From: Haematococcus lacustris
Taxonomy: Eukaryota; Chlorophyta; Chlorophyceae; Chlamydomonadales; Haematococcaceae
Length of the DNA stretch: 64,000 nucleotides
Direction: 5' to 3'
NCBI GenBank assembly: GCA_030144725.1
Contig: JASKMD010000017.1
Location: forward strand, 4,569,278-4,633,277
Position 1 is the stretch's first letter. Every line of letters starts with the position of its first letter. A model generated the notes under the pieces. The model was not told where the DNA came from and did not search any database. It saw only the letters and a program-made list of their open reading frames with translations. This document shows, piece by piece, positions 1 through 30,143 of this stretch. The position numbers and the translations under genes were made by a program.

Positions 1-1286
1 GGCTGCTGCTGCGTAGAGGGGGTGGGGCAGCTGAGCCTGGAGGTCAGCAGGGGTGGGGCGCCAGGGATGACACGGTCTCCCAGTTGCCAGTTCTGTGTCA
101 CAGCGAGGGGGCAGGGGGGCCAAGGGGGCAGCAAGGGGTAGGTGTGCCAGGTGCAGGTGTGAAAAGGCATAGGTATCAGAGTGGCGTTTGGGAGGAGAAA
201 GTGTGGGACAGGCATGGGCAGCATGTGTTGGCAGTGCGGCACAGGGCCAGGTGCAATACCTGGGGCAAGGGGTCTAGGACGGCAGGTGTCTGGTGTCCAT
301 TACGCTCCATCTCCTCCACCCAGCCTCCCTAAGCATCAGTGACCACAGGCTGGCGGGTGAGACGGGCAGGTTGGCAGGATGGCCTGATGAGAGATGTGAC
401 TGAGGCTGCCTGGAAGGTTGGCAGGCCCTTGGGTGGCCGCTGAGGTCTCCGCTGAGGTCTCCGCTGAGGTCTCCGCGGAACAATGCATAAGGCCCTAGTA
501 GTTTCACACAGGCTGTTAGCCTTTCAAGCATTAGCGGTTAGTTTTGATGAGGAGCCCAGTGGTCTGTCCCTGGAACGTGCCATCGGTGTGGGGTTGGTAG
601 TCGTCAAGGGTGCGACCGAGGATGCTACAACTTGCTTGTAGTAGCTGAGTGAGATTACCCACAGCCCAACATGTTGTTCCGTGTTGAATAAGTTTTGTTG
701 GCCTGATGAGAGATGTGTTATGAGAGATGTGGAAGCATGCGGAATAAGATAAGTGTTGCTCAAAGGTCACGGCAGGGGTGGTATGGAGGTGGTGCACATG
801 GATCTTTAGGTCTCTTGTAACGGACCTGGACAGATTGACGTGAGGTCTGAGACAAGGTCGCGACTGGTGAGTAGAACACGGCGCTGGTTGCGGCCATCGC
901 GTCCGGCCTATGCTGGCAGGCCGGGTCACAATCCTGGCGCCTCTGTGACCTCGGCCAGGACTCGTTGCCGCGCTCCATACCTACCAGCGCTAATCAAAGC
1001 AGCCAGGGTCCCAAAAGACGCTCAAAATCTCTCAATTTTAGACGACCCGCCCTGCGAATGATGCCCGCGCTGCCCTTGCGCTGTGCTCACCCCATCCCAG
1101 GGATCACTGCGGCTCTTGCCGAGGGTGCGGGCGTCAAGAATTGGGGTGACAGCTCGGCCATACGTGGCTGAGACGAGCAGCTGGTAAGGAGCACCCACGC
1201 AAGTACGCGTGGTCACCAAAGGTATCTCGGCTCAAAAATCTCTCGTAAATTGCGGACCCCCCCGCAGAACGTCCCGAGCAGCTCTA
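1..1286. other. Unassigned left flank
   Basis: No protein family could be recognised on either strand. The only structure I see is a 12-13 bp motif (gctgaggtctcc) repeated three times near 440-475. Open frames are short and lack homology that I can name. The stretch could be intergenic, UTR, or introns of a gene outside the window. Confidence 0.4.
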
Positions 1287-1640
1287 ATGTTCTACACCCA
1301 CTATGTGCTACTGTGCGCGGCTGCAGGTGTGGCGGCTGTGCTTGGACAGTTGGGTCCGGCCCGCGAGCCATGCCGCTATTTTGCACCGCCGAAGCTGCCA
1401 CGGTGTATCGCCCAAAGGAGTATCACAGCTGCGCGCAGGAGGCAAACGGAAGAGGCGAGGGCTGCCCGGCAGGCCCTGGCACAGCAGCGGCGGAAGGAGC
1501 CCAATCCGGGTGCTGAAGCGGCGGGCGGTGGCGGCAGGGTTGAGGCTTGGCGTGCTGTGGAGTTGTTTGCCTGGGTTGCTGCCTTGCTGGTCTTTAGGCG
1601 CCAGCCTCAACAACTGCTTTGTCCGTCACTAGCAGCTTGA
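1287..1640 (+). CDS. Hypothetical small ORF with N-terminal hydrophobic segment
   Basis: An ATG-started frame of 117 codons. It begins with a hydrophobic, Ala/Val/Leu-rich segment (about residues 4-20). A basic, Arg/Gln/Glu-rich region that could form a short coiled coil follows (about residues 50-72), and then a second moderately hydrophobic stretch. It lies 160 bp from, and converges on, the ankyrin gene. I do not recognise the family. Coding status is uncertain because GC-rich algal DNA often carries chance frames of this length, and a missed exon structure is possible. Confidence 0.2.
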   Translation: MFYTHYVLLCAAAGVAAVLGQLGPAREPCRYFAPPKLPRCIAQRSITAARRRQTEEARAARQALAQQRRKEPNPGAEAAGGGGRVEAWRAVELFAWVAALLVFRRQPQQLLCPSLAA

Positions 1641-1799
1641 TATCTCTAACCCTTTTCCACTCCTGCGTTCCAATCTGGTGCCAGTGGTGGATGGCGAAGG
1701 TGGTAGGCCATTGTAGGGAGGTCGTGATGGTTGCCTCCGTTTTATGCATGACTTCGCATCGCCCCCCTAACTCGTGTGCGCGCTCGCCACGCACAGTGG

Positions 1800-3777
1800 C
1801 TATGAGCCCGTGGCGGCTGGCACCGCAGCGAACGCCAGAGCCGCCGTAGAGCTGCCGGTGCGCTGTCCCGGTGTGCGGCCTTTCCGGTCCAGCACCGCAG
1901 CGCTGGTAGGACATGCAGCCAGCAGGCACTCGCAAGCAGCGCGTTGACCCTGCACGCGAGGTGGCAGCAATAGGCCCGAGGGAAAACGCTTGTGCGGCGT
2001 TGCTTAGGCCGCATGATGTGCGTGCATTGGCAAAGGCTGATGCCAACAGGTGGAAAGCAGGCGGCTCAAAGCACCTGGGCAGCAGCCTTGTGCAGGGCGG
2101 TCTCGCCGTCAAAGTCTTGCAGCCGCGCGTCAGCCCCCGCAGCCAGCCTGGGCACACCAGTCACCGAGCTTCAGCCTCAGACGAGGTGGTGAAGTGCAAG
2201 GCAGGCAGCAGGTAAGAGCTAGCAGCAGATGATGCAACCCAAGCACGAGCTGTGTGAGGGAGCGAGCGCCATGTTTGCCCGATGCTATCAACATTGCCCC
2301 TGCTGCTGTGTTGCTTCAACTGGGATGGCATGCTAGGAATTGCCCACCCTCCGCAGCACGCTGGGTTGCAGGCAGCAACAGGGTCACACCAGGGCCACAG
2401 GGTCACACATCGCGAACTGGGCATCTTGTGACTATCAGCAGGGTCGGTGGGTTGCTGGCACCAGCTGGCGCACCTACAGCAGTTGCAGCACGGGCACATG
2501 CCCCTGCGCCGCCGCCCGGTGCAGCGCTGTGGCCTGACCAGCATGGGTCCGGGCATCCACCAGGGCGCCTGCAGCCCAGCCAGGTCATTCATGCCGCCAG
2601 GCCCACACTCCCGTACCCAGCACCCAGCACCTGGCCTCTCAGCCTACAGTGACCCAGCCTGCCCCACCCACTGCCCCACCCACTGCCCCACCCACTGCCC
2701 CACCCACTGCCCCACCCACTGCCCCACCCACTGCCCCACCCACTGCCCCACCCACTCCCGTCCCTCCCGGATGCCCACATGTCATTCTGCTCCTGAGCTG
2801 GAGGTACAATGCCGCCCCACCTGGCTTGGGACCTCCCCCCCCTGCGTAGGCCCCACCTCTGTTCAGCAGCAGGCGCACCACCTCCTCATGCCCGGCACGC
2901 GCTGCGTAGTGCAGGGGGGTGTAGCCACTGCTGCCTGGGTCGCACACACCACTCACAAACACACCCAGTCACCTGCAGGCAGGCAGGCTGGAGCAGGGCC
3001 AGGCTGCTGCTGCTGCCGCTGCCTCACCCTCCGCTGCCTCACCCCATGTCGCTAAGCAGTCGCTAAGCAGCTGCAGTCGCTAAGCACCCGCTAAGCCTGC
3101 TGTGGAGCCAGCTGGATAGCTGCTGGAATGGGGAAGGCTGCACTGCACTTAATGCACTTCAAGCATGCAGTGGTAGAGTGAGTGCTGGGTGCCCACCCCG
3201 CCAGCAAGGGCTAGAAGTGCGCATGTCATGGGAACAAACAGTTGCAACACCAGGTGGCCAAACAATCTAGCTGGGTGCAGAGGGTGTGCAGTGAAGAGGA
3301 TATCCATGGCCGCCATGCCCAGTCTGGGCCAAAGCCTGGTATCAGACGTCAAGCAAACCTGTTAAACTATGAAGGGGGCGGGGACAGAAGTGGGGAGCAG
3401 GTTTGTGCTGTGGGACCTTCAGAAATGGCTGGTAGGCGCCAGGCAGCGTATAGTAGTGGGCACTGCACAGCCCAGCCCCAGCCACAACCCATCCACACCC
3501 TCTCACCCCACCCCTCTGTTCTACCTGTGGCGGTGCCATCACTGTGCACAGCCTCTGGGTGGGCAGCTAGGATACGCTGGAGCTTGTCCAGTGCGCCAGC
3601 TTGTGCCGCTGCACACGCACTGCGGGCAAACTCCAGCTCGTCCAATGACTGCCCTACTGCCCGGGCACCTGGCGCCAGCAAGCAGCTGCAGGCGACCTCC
3701 GACCCAAGCTCGCCCTCTGTTGGGCAAAGCTGGCATGAGGCCGACCAGCGTGGCTGACCAAACAAAGGCCGAGGCAT
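1800..3777 (-). CDS. ANKRD39: Ankyrin-repeat protein, ANKRD39-like (5 exons)
   Basis: Exons are 3777-3525, 2934-2857, 2568-2478, 2147-2075 and 1949-1800. They join in phase to 214 codons ending in TAG. The N-terminal part has the ANKRD39-type helix pair (LDELEFARSACAAAQAGALD), followed by repeats with the hallmark motifs GYTPLHYAARAGHEEVVRLLL, ATALHRAAAQGHVPVLQLLL, ETALHKAAAQGQRAACECLL and a final DRKGRTP. Order and spacing match the four-repeat ANKRD39 family (about 180 residues). Such proteins act through protein-protein contacts; no enzymatic role is implied. The first exon's ATG at 3777 is the first in frame, but an upstream exon cannot be excluded. Intron 2 holds a 12-bp minisatellite. 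The gene is divergent from RPC11, with 568 bp between start codons. Confidence 0.85.
2659..2757. repeat. 12-bp minisatellite (gccccacccact)n
   Basis: About eight near-perfect tandem copies lie in the second intron of the ankyrin gene. The long Pro/Thr and Gly/Trp frames across it are repeat artefacts. Confidence 0.95.
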
Positions 3778-4345
3778 GAGGCTGACCAAACAAAGGCGCC
3801 CGGTCAGGTCGGCCAGCTTGCTCAGACCCTAGCCTGATACTCATGCGCGCCAGGCACAGCCGAGCATGCGTGAGTGAATAACACGCAGCCCAGGGAGCGT
3901 AAATGTAAACCACATGACAGAGCCTTTCGAATCATGCTTACAAGGTTCCAAACCCTACAAGGTTCCAAACCCTACAAATCCTCTTGCTACTACCAAGATG
4001 AAGCAAGAGATGGGATTCAACACAGGCTCCGTGTTTTTTACTGAACTGGCTATTGATAGTGTGTATAATGCCCTCTTCAACATCTGATGAATGCGCCTCC
4101 ATCACAAGCTTGAGCTCTCACAATTCTTGCTCACACACATACCCATTTCAAAGGGTCCATACATTGTTTTTCATGTGCCATAATACAAAATGTGCAAGCA
4201 TGACCTGCGAGGGGACGATGTCCCTTCGCAACACATACTAAGCATTAGCTGGGGGAGCATCATCATTTCTGGTCTGGGCGTGGCCGGCGAACTAATGCTG
4301 TAGCCGTGCACACGCCCGACTTCTTGACCCCCCGCAGCAGGTCAA
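3778..4345. promoter_or_regulatory. Shared upstream region of ankyrin gene and RPC11
   Basis: The two genes diverge across this 568-bp stretch, so both promoters should lie here or close by. It contains a short direct duplication (acaaggttccaaaccct, twice near 3950-3978) and is less GC-rich than the flanks. I see no clear TATA box or other named element. A short duplicated motif (gaccaaacaaagg) lies just at the ankyrin 5' end. Confidence 0.4.
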
Positions 4346-6982
4346 ATGATCACGTACTGCCCTACATGCGGCAACATGTGCCTGGGTAAGTGCTCCTGCG
4401 TTGCATTCTGCGCTTTAGCACGATGCTGCTGCTTCTGCTGTGATGAAAGACTGTGCACAACTGCTATGGGAATGCAGTGGAGCTGACCGCTGGCAGCAGG
4501 GACCTCCGCTATTTCTGCCAGGCCTGCCCCTACATCTACACCATCAAGCAGAAGGTGTGCAGGCAGCATGCGCATGCTTGAGCATACCTGTTCCCATTGC
4601 TACTGCTGCTGCTAAAACTGCTGCCACCAAAATGCAGTGGAATCACGTGTGCACATCATCATAGCCACTGTCTAACCCCAGGACAGTCAACACGACTAGG
4701 GACCCCCTGCCCCTTCTAGTCACCTGCCTTGTGTCGGGGTTAAGTTGGAGACTGGCACAGCACCTGGCGCACCCTCCTGCGTGTCATATTCTGATGTGCC
4801 ATGTCCGGGTAAGCTGTAGTGCCAGCGGTCGAGCCTTTCTCAGCTCTACACAGCTTGTAGTGTCCAGCAAGCAGTACATATCTCCCCTGCAAGTAGGGGC
4901 TGTGTTGTACATCCGAAGGGATGAAGCCACATGCTCGTATGTTAACAGCAGCCTGGATTGTACTACAGGCTGCTGGATCGGGGCCTTGGGTGCTCAGTAT
5001 CACAGCTTCTTGAAGCTCACGCCAGGTCTCCTTGCCTAGGGCCTGTAGCGTCCACCAGCCTGCATACCAGCACAGCTCCACTGGGCGCCATGGGGCCTCC
5101 CCTGCCTGCTGGAGGTTCAGGGCTGCGTTGCAGTCCCTGTCCACCCATTTGCCAAGGTCCCCAGGGGTGTTCTGGTTAACCCAGGGGCACCACAAAAGGG
5201 CCCGCACTGGCGCCACAAACCGCTGGCTCGTCAACCTGACCTTCCCAAGGTGTTAACTTGCAGGCCTGGTGAGCTTGCTGCAGTCCAGCCGCGTCGCACA
5301 GGGCTGGGGGCTGTTCACAGCAGTGTTTTTTTCGCGCTATGTATAGCGTTCGCTATAAAATACCATAATTCAAGGGTCCTTTTGCGCTACGAAATGGTCA
5401 CTTTGCGATTTACCCTGCGACTTTGTGTATTTAAGTGCAGTTTTTGTTTAGAATTTCTACTTGAGCGATGTTTTGAAGTAAGGTCGAGTTATAAAATCAA
5501 GGGCATGAACCTATGCCATGTCAGTTTTAGATCATGCATCAGGGCGAAACGAAAGAAAAACACTGGTTCACAGCTTAGCTGACCCGGCTGGTGTGGCTCT
5601 CAGCCATTGTCACCACCTTGCCTGGCAACCTGTCTGTTGGCTTGCTGCTCCTGGCTCTCTCCACCACCCTGCGACAGGCCTGCAGCACGGCATTGGCACC
5701 TCACCTGCCCCGCGTGTCAATGCCAGCATAGTTCAAAAACACCACCAGCGGCTTGTGTGTCCCCGACCGCCGCTGGGACACTGGTGAAGGTCCTCCAGCC
5801 CTCATCAGCAACTGCAGCCTAGTAGGGTTGGTGGGGCATGGGTGTGGGGACAGGGGGAACCCCTGGGCTTGAGGAGGCTGCATGGAGGGAGGGGTGGGGA
5901 CAGGCTTGAAGCCTGGTGTGGGAGTCTTCACAAAACACTAGAACAGCTATTTTCCCTTTCTGCAAGCGAGGAGCCATCCATGTCATCCGGTCATCTGAAA
6001 CAAGCCGCCCTTGCTTCCCCTGCTTGGGCCTGGCCACGTTCTTCTTCCATTTCGTTTCATGACCTGCGGCAGCAGGACCTCCCTTGTCCCAGCTTCAGGC
6101 TCGCATCAGGGTTTGCAGCAATATTTAAATCTGCTACCCCACAACAGTGATCACCACCGTCAAGCTTGGTTCAGCAACTATCGCCCACAGTGCCCCAGGC
6201 TGCTCAATGCTTTGCCACTGCATTAGACGGTGCCCTGCTGCAGCACGCTGCTGGCTCCAGGTTGAACACAGCACCCCACTCACATCTCTCTGACGAATGC
6301 AGCGGGTCAGTGTCCAGGGCCACATGCACTCGTGTCAGGCTAATGCCCCTGTTATACTGAGCTGAAACCTCTGTGACATGGTTGCATGCCTATGAGTTGT
6401 CAGGTTATGCACTCCGCCTCCTATCTCCAACTTGACCCCTCGCCTGCTCTGCTCCTGCACTGCTTGCCACAGCTTTCTGCGTGTGTCGACCTGCTGCACC
6501 CACTGTGGCTGGCGGTGGTACTGCAGATCACAACCCATGTGGTGTTGGCCAAGAAGGAGGTAGATGATGTGCTGGGCGGGGACGAGACCTGGAAGGCAGC
6601 AGCCAGAACAGACGGTGAGCACCACCTACCCACTGACACCAGGGGTCGCTGCCCTGTGTTGCCTCCTGAAGCCCCACTTTCTTAGCATCACATGCACACA
6701 CCATGGGGTTGGGGCTAGGGCTGAGTTGGAGCAAAAATGTCGGGGCTACAGGCTTTGGGGTAGGGTCGGAGTGAAATGGGGACGAGGTAGGGTTTAAGTT
6801 GGCCCATCATATAGCTGTGACTTGTGATGCACTGCGGCCTCATGACTGCAGCCAACTGCCCTCGCTGCTCCTATCATCAAGCCTACTTCATTGAGATCCA
6901 AATCCGTTCCGCGGACGAGCCCGCCACTTTGTTTTTCAAATGTGCCGACAGTGACTGCGGCCATCAATGGAAGGAGGGCTAG
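4346..6982 (+). CDS. RPC11: RNA polymerase III subunit RPC11 (POLR3K/C11)
   Basis: Exons 4346-4385, 4478-4554, 6527-6614 and 6852-6982 join in phase to 111 codons plus TAG, the usual family size (about 108-110). The N-terminal zinc ribbon (YCPTCGN, then FCQACPY) is followed by the linker [16 protein letters not shown]-like C-terminal ribbon has CPRCSYHQAYF, the acidic-loop motif IRSADEP and KCADSDCGHQW. In the family, this subunit gives Pol III its RNA-cleavage and termination/reinitiation activity, with the D-E pair of the loop reaching the active site. Both ribbons and the loop are intact. Intron 2 is very long (about 1970 bp) and contains an antisense Fanzor remnant. The gene converges on RPB1. 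Confidence 0.93.
4780..5931 (-). pseudogene. Decayed Fanzor/TnpB-like nuclease, C-terminal half
   Basis: Read on the minus strand, two blocks typical of algal Fanzor proteins are visible. Upstream (5931-5580) is the segment PLVVFLNYAGIDTRG. After a frame change it continues as AVLQACRRVVERARSSKP and a KVVT/TSRVS end, closed by a stop. Downstream (about 5250-5040) is RFVAPVRALLWCPW, then the RuvC-III-like motif WVDRDCNAALN and RPVELCW. Between them lies about 270 bp of AT-rich DNA (5310-5580) unlike its surroundings, probably an insertion. The frameshift, stop and insertion make this a pseudogene. Fanzors are eukaryotic relatives of TnpB, RNA-guided nucleases carried by transposons. Family assignment rests on motif recognition. 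The N-terminal half was not found. Confidence 0.7.
5310..5580. repeat. AT-rich insertion inside Fanzor remnant
   Basis: Base composition drops sharply compared with both sides (for example ataaaataccataattcaa near 5353). It separates two Fanzor blocks that should be adjacent. Its left part holds short inverted words (gcgctatgtatagcg). No coding potential is recognised, and the origin is unknown. Confidence 0.45.
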
Positions 6983-7164
6983 GCACATGTTCCATTGTGA
7001 GGCTAGGCTCAGCGCCGCGGTCATGACATGTGCGGCGAACATTTCGTCCCTCGGCCAGACCTGCGCCCTGAGTTGCTTGGTTCTCGCAATGGCACTATGG
7101 AGGTTTATTAATTCGCCTGCAGATGGTTGTGTCTTAACATGTCGCAATGCACGCCCAATGTGTT

Positions 7165-7740
7165 GCAGACAACAAGTTTTAATCCCTACAGCCCTCATGC
7201 TTAGGGAGCGTCCCATGTACGTACATGTACGTACATGTAACTGTTACATTTCCGGGTTATACGTCATGAGTCATGCTTAGGGATCGTCCCATCTACGTAG
7301 ATCTAACGTTAGATTAGATGGTTAGACTAGATCAAGCAAGCCAATCTAACGTTAGAATTGTCTAATCTAGTCTAACGTTGTAATCAAACACACGCTGCGA
7401 GATCGCTGTAGTAAAGGCTACTGACACTGTCAGTGACAGTGTGCCTCCTGCCCACTTCAGGTGTGCCTCCTGCCCACTTCAGGTGTGCCTCCTGCCCACT
7501 TCAGGTGCCTCCAGATCTACTACTAGCAAGAGCTCTACATGGCACACGTCGGCCAGAAAGGCATCCCAAAGTTCTTGCGGCAGGTGGTTTGTCTGCCGTG
7601 GTATGTATTGTCCTTATCGCGGGCAGCGCGAGCCTTTCTATTGCGCTCCGCTTCGGTGATGTCTGGCTGTAGTGCCTCGTCGCGGTCACAAATGTCACTG
7701 TCCGGGTCCTCCGGCACTGGCCTAGGCACGGTTCGTCATG
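7165..7740 (-). mobile_element. Deletion derivative of the Fanzor-associated element
   Basis: On the minus strand, 7735-7560 encodes PEDPDSDI..., LTEAERNRK-like and DNTYHGR segments matching the + strand at 50480-50700. The copy then jumps directly to sequence matching 52868-53030 (gagctcttgctagtagtaga ... cagtagcctttac ... gcgatctcgcag ... gggctgtagggattaaaac). About 2.1 kb present in the longer copy is missing, so this looks like a non-autonomous derivative. Its right end is interrupted by about 190 bp of palindrome-rich DNA (7197-7390). A 22-bp unit (tgtgcctcctgcccacttca) is tripled at 7440-7507. Confidence 0.75.
7197..7390. repeat. Palindrome-rich insertion
   Basis: This block interrupts the right end of the element at 7165-7740, because both sides are contiguous in the copy at 52990-53030. 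It contains nested palindromes (gtacgtacatgtacgtac; ctaacgttag twice in inverted context; ctacgtag) and two copies of catgcttaggga(g/t)cgtccca. A similar word, tagggatcgtccc, recurs near 61120. It may be a small MITE-like insertion. Confidence 0.5.
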
Positions 7741-9043
7741 TTGTTTGCCATAGAAAACAGCAACGTGCAGCCATCACAAAGACTAGGAACTGGTGGTTTT
7801 GTTCGTTAGCATTAACGCATTTTGCATTTCAAAGAAAGCTAAGGGTGGTGGGACTGGGCAGCAGGGGAGCATCTCTTACAGACACAACTGCAGCAGACAA
7901 CAGATATGGAACACGTCCGTGTTATACAGAGTCTTTGCTACATCTATCGTCGGCCGGCGTGCAAGTACCATCGCTCACGTGGTAGCACGAAGCGCACACA
8001 CGTCGCACCCTTGCATGTTCTTTACGCACATTAGCCGCATTCGACTACTTGCCGCAATGGCCGTCAACGCAAGCACCTGCCCGACATTCGCCATCATCAC
8101 AGGCTTCGGCAAGGCGCTGCTGTGCACATTCTCGCCGTGAAGCCCCGTTTCTGCATCTGTTCGCCACCGCGCAGTCAGCGCATCCAAAACCATGACCCAT
8201 GGCTCGAGCCACACCGGCGACTCGTGAATATCAGAGCATCGACCTTGCTCAGGGTAGGGTCTATGGCAGGGGGGCGCCAGCGGGCTTGAGGGCAGTCGTA
8301 GGGCTGCACGGGCAGGCAAGCAGGCGTATATGCAGGCAGGCTGATGGTCAGCTTGCTTGACAGTACTCGCTGAGGCAGGCAGGCAGGCAGGCAGGCAGAC
8401 GCCTCCCTGCCTCCTAAGAGGCGGGCAGGACGGTGTGTGCAACAGTGCGGAACTTGGTGGCGAGCACAGCGCTGCTGTACCTCAACAGTAACTGCCTCAC
8501 CTACCCAGCTCCGCCCAGACCCGCCCCATGTCTTTCCCTCATGACACTAGGCCCAAATTCCTTGCTTGCTAGACAGCCTTCCCTCCCAAACTGCCAAAGC
8601 CTCGTGAACTCAGTAGCCAGCTTGAAGCCAGCCTTACCTGGTGGCTGGGTTGGATGGGCTGTAGGCAGGGTCGGTGGGCCTGCAGGCAGTGGCAGCGCCG
8701 CATGGATGATGACCTACACCCTACCCATCTACCTGCCCATCCACGTACCGACCCACTTCCCCAGACACCCCACCATTTCACCCATGTTAGATTAGCTACT
8801 GGCTTGCTAGTCCAGCCCAGCCCCGACACCAGCTCGACTTTCTCAGCCTCAGCCCTGCTGTTGCCCTTGCTTGCTTGGGCCCAACATTGACCTCTGGCAT
8901 GTGTTCTGGTGCGGCAGCTGAGCTGCTGACAGTGCTCCTCATGAGTACAGTGTGAGCTAGCGCTGACACCAGCTGTCCTCCCAGCGACCACAAGACCGGA
9001 CCAATGGGGCGATCAAACAGCATGGGCTCCTAGCTATTTGTCA
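7741..9043. other. Region downstream of RPB1, no gene assigned
   Basis: This lies between the element at 7.2-7.7 kb and the RPB1 stop. A minus-strand open frame at 8442-7975 has an uninterrupted stretch (around 8240-7980) that reads like coding sequence, but I do not recognise it. A small (gcag)n tract lies near 8370-8400. Part of the region must be RPB1 3' UTR; I found no TGTAA polyadenylation signal on the minus strand close to the stop. Confidence 0.3.
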
Positions 9044-27659
<18,616 letters not shown>

Positions 27660-27774
27660 GCTGCGTAGGGCAGCGCTTTGCCGACAGCCCAAGACCTGCC
27701 GTGCTATGCATGCACTCGTTGCATGCAGGAAGTTGTTGCTGGTTTAGGAAATTTGACAATGTTGCTAGTTGACT
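27660..27774. promoter_or_regulatory. Divergent promoter between RPB1 and the FAD oxidoreductase
   Basis: Only 115 bp separate the two start codons, so both 5' UTRs and both promoters must share this stretch unless start sites lie inside the genes. It contains a perfect 8-bp inverted repeat (tgcatgca-ctcgt-tgcatgca, near 27708-27728). No TATA box is obvious. Confidence 0.65.
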
Positions 27775-30097
27775 ATGCTGCTGGCTAATCTTGCGCCAAC
27801 TGGCCATGGGCTAAGCATACATCGTAAGGGGCTCAGCCGGACATGTAGGCCAGCTGTGTCGGCTGTCCGGCTGCCTGCTCGCATCGTCAGCACTCTTGCC
27901 ACAAACAGCGTGCGCTATGCTGTTATCGGCGCGGGGCTAGCTGGCATCGCTACGAGCTGGCACCTATTGGTGAGCTATACCCGCCTTGCTGGTTCGACCA
28001 CTTGTACTACGTGTGCGTCTTAACTAAGGAATGCAGTGAAGGATGCGGCTGCAGGACCAAGGCCTGCGCCAGGGCAAGGCCGTGGAGTTGCACCTGTTTG
28101 ATGCTGTGGGCCTGGGGGCAGGGGGGTCTGGCGCAGCTGCAGGCCTGCTGCACGCCTACTCCCCCCGTGGAAAGGTATGCAACTCTCCAGGCTCTCATTC
28201 ACTGAAATCACATGCTATCAACTAGCAGGCCATGTGCTCTCGCAGCTGCTGTGGCAAGGTGTGGAGGCATTTGATGCCGCTCTGCAACTCATTGCAATTG
28301 CTGAGGCAGCGTCAACGCCCAGGTGGGCAGCACTGCACCATGCAACGGCAAGCTAACTGCCAGCACGGCAACCACAGCGATAGATAGTAGCAGCCAGTGC
28401 CAGCACCAATGTTGATCACAGGATACCATGTAGGAGCATCATTCTAAGGTGACTGTCCTCTTCCAAGGCATGCGCCATTAGACGCTCTTTAAGCATGTGC
28501 CAGCAGACAGAGGTCACAGCCGCAGCCACAGCAAACCCGCAATACAGTCATAGGACTCACAAGGCACATTAGGGCCACACCACTGCCACCTAGCCCACCT
28601 CAACACTAGTGATGAGAGCCACCCAACTTATCCGCCATCTCATGGTTGCTTTTCACCACATCTCTGCTGTCAGGCGGCAGTGGTAGCAAGCGTGGTGGTA
28701 GTAGGGCTGTCAAGCTGCCATGGTAGCAAGCGTGGCAGCAGTGTGGGGTCTGCGGCATGTCAGCAGCGCTACACACCAGTGGTATTTTTCCGAATACGTA
28801 ACGATTGGAACCAAAAGCTTGTTTTCTTGGCCTGGCTTTCGTCTCAAACGGACCCTTGCGTTGGCTGGCCTCGGCTGCTTCGTTACCGAAAATTGTCTTT
28901 TTGTGTACCGTACTATCTATTTCGATTCGCGAGGCCCCGATAACTAAAAATATATACTCTTTCCCGACCCAAAAAACAAATTGTTTACTTTTTCCCGATA
29001 AAAAGTAGCAGCAAAACACAGTTTTGAGGATGTGGGTGTGCTTGTATGTAATCTGGACAGCCATCCCACCATGTCATCTTTGATTCACACACTTCTTGCA
29101 CATGTCACCAAGTCAAGCCACCCGGTCACCAAGTCAAAGCCATTGTGCAAGGGCACTGTCACAATGCAAGAAGTCACCGTCTGGACTCTACACTAGATAG
29201 GGCACTGAACCTCCCCCATGCATTCATGGTGTTCCCATGGCTGCTCGTAGTGCTGGCATATCTCTTCACCCTCCTCTGAACACTCAAATTTGCCCTAGCA
29301 GTCACCCCATGCCGCAGCCTTGGCCAAGGCAAGCATTCCAGTAGCTGACTTGGTGCGGTTAGCCTCCCGAGCTGCTGCCCCAGCTTGGCCAGCCACCCCG
29401 GCTGCTGCCCCAGCCTGACCAACCACTTCAAAACCTGACTTTGTGCAGCCAACCACCCCGGCTAAAAACCTGCCAACTAACCCACCCCTCGCTGTTGGCC
29501 CTGCTTTCGTCGCTGTTGGGGTCATGGCAGGTCATTGCTCGCTGCTTGTGTCATTGCTGGGTCATAGCAACTCGCTGGTAGCTGTCATCAAACGCACGCA
29601 GAGTGCTAGCATTCTTGCAGCTGACAGGGACGAGGTCACTCATGCCGTTGATGTGCTGGTGGGCTGTTACAACCCATACCAGGCTGATAGGCTTTAATAG
29701 TTGGAAATCATTCTTTTTGGCATAAGAAATTGCTGCGATACTTGTTTTTCGTTACCAGTCGGGATTAACTGCGTACCCAGCCATGTGTTGGTCCTGGACC
29801 CTTCGTGACCAGCAGCAGCTTGGCTGTTTTGAGGAAAACAGTAAAACTGCTGCACACTCAGCTGCTGCTGCTGCTGCTGCTGCCTGAGTCTCGCAGGAGC
29901 AGTGCAGGCACTGCCACAGCTGATGAAGAGTGCGCCCTGCAGCCCCTAGACCAGTGTCCTGAGTCAAGCTTTGTGTGGCGTCACGGCCTAGTCAGACCTG
30001 CCACCAGCAGCCAGCAGGCCCGGGACTTCGTCAAGGCGGTGGCCAGACAGCAGCAACCCCAGCTTGCGCAGCACTCGTTGCAAACACTGCAGCAAGC

Positions 30098-30143
<46 letters not shown>

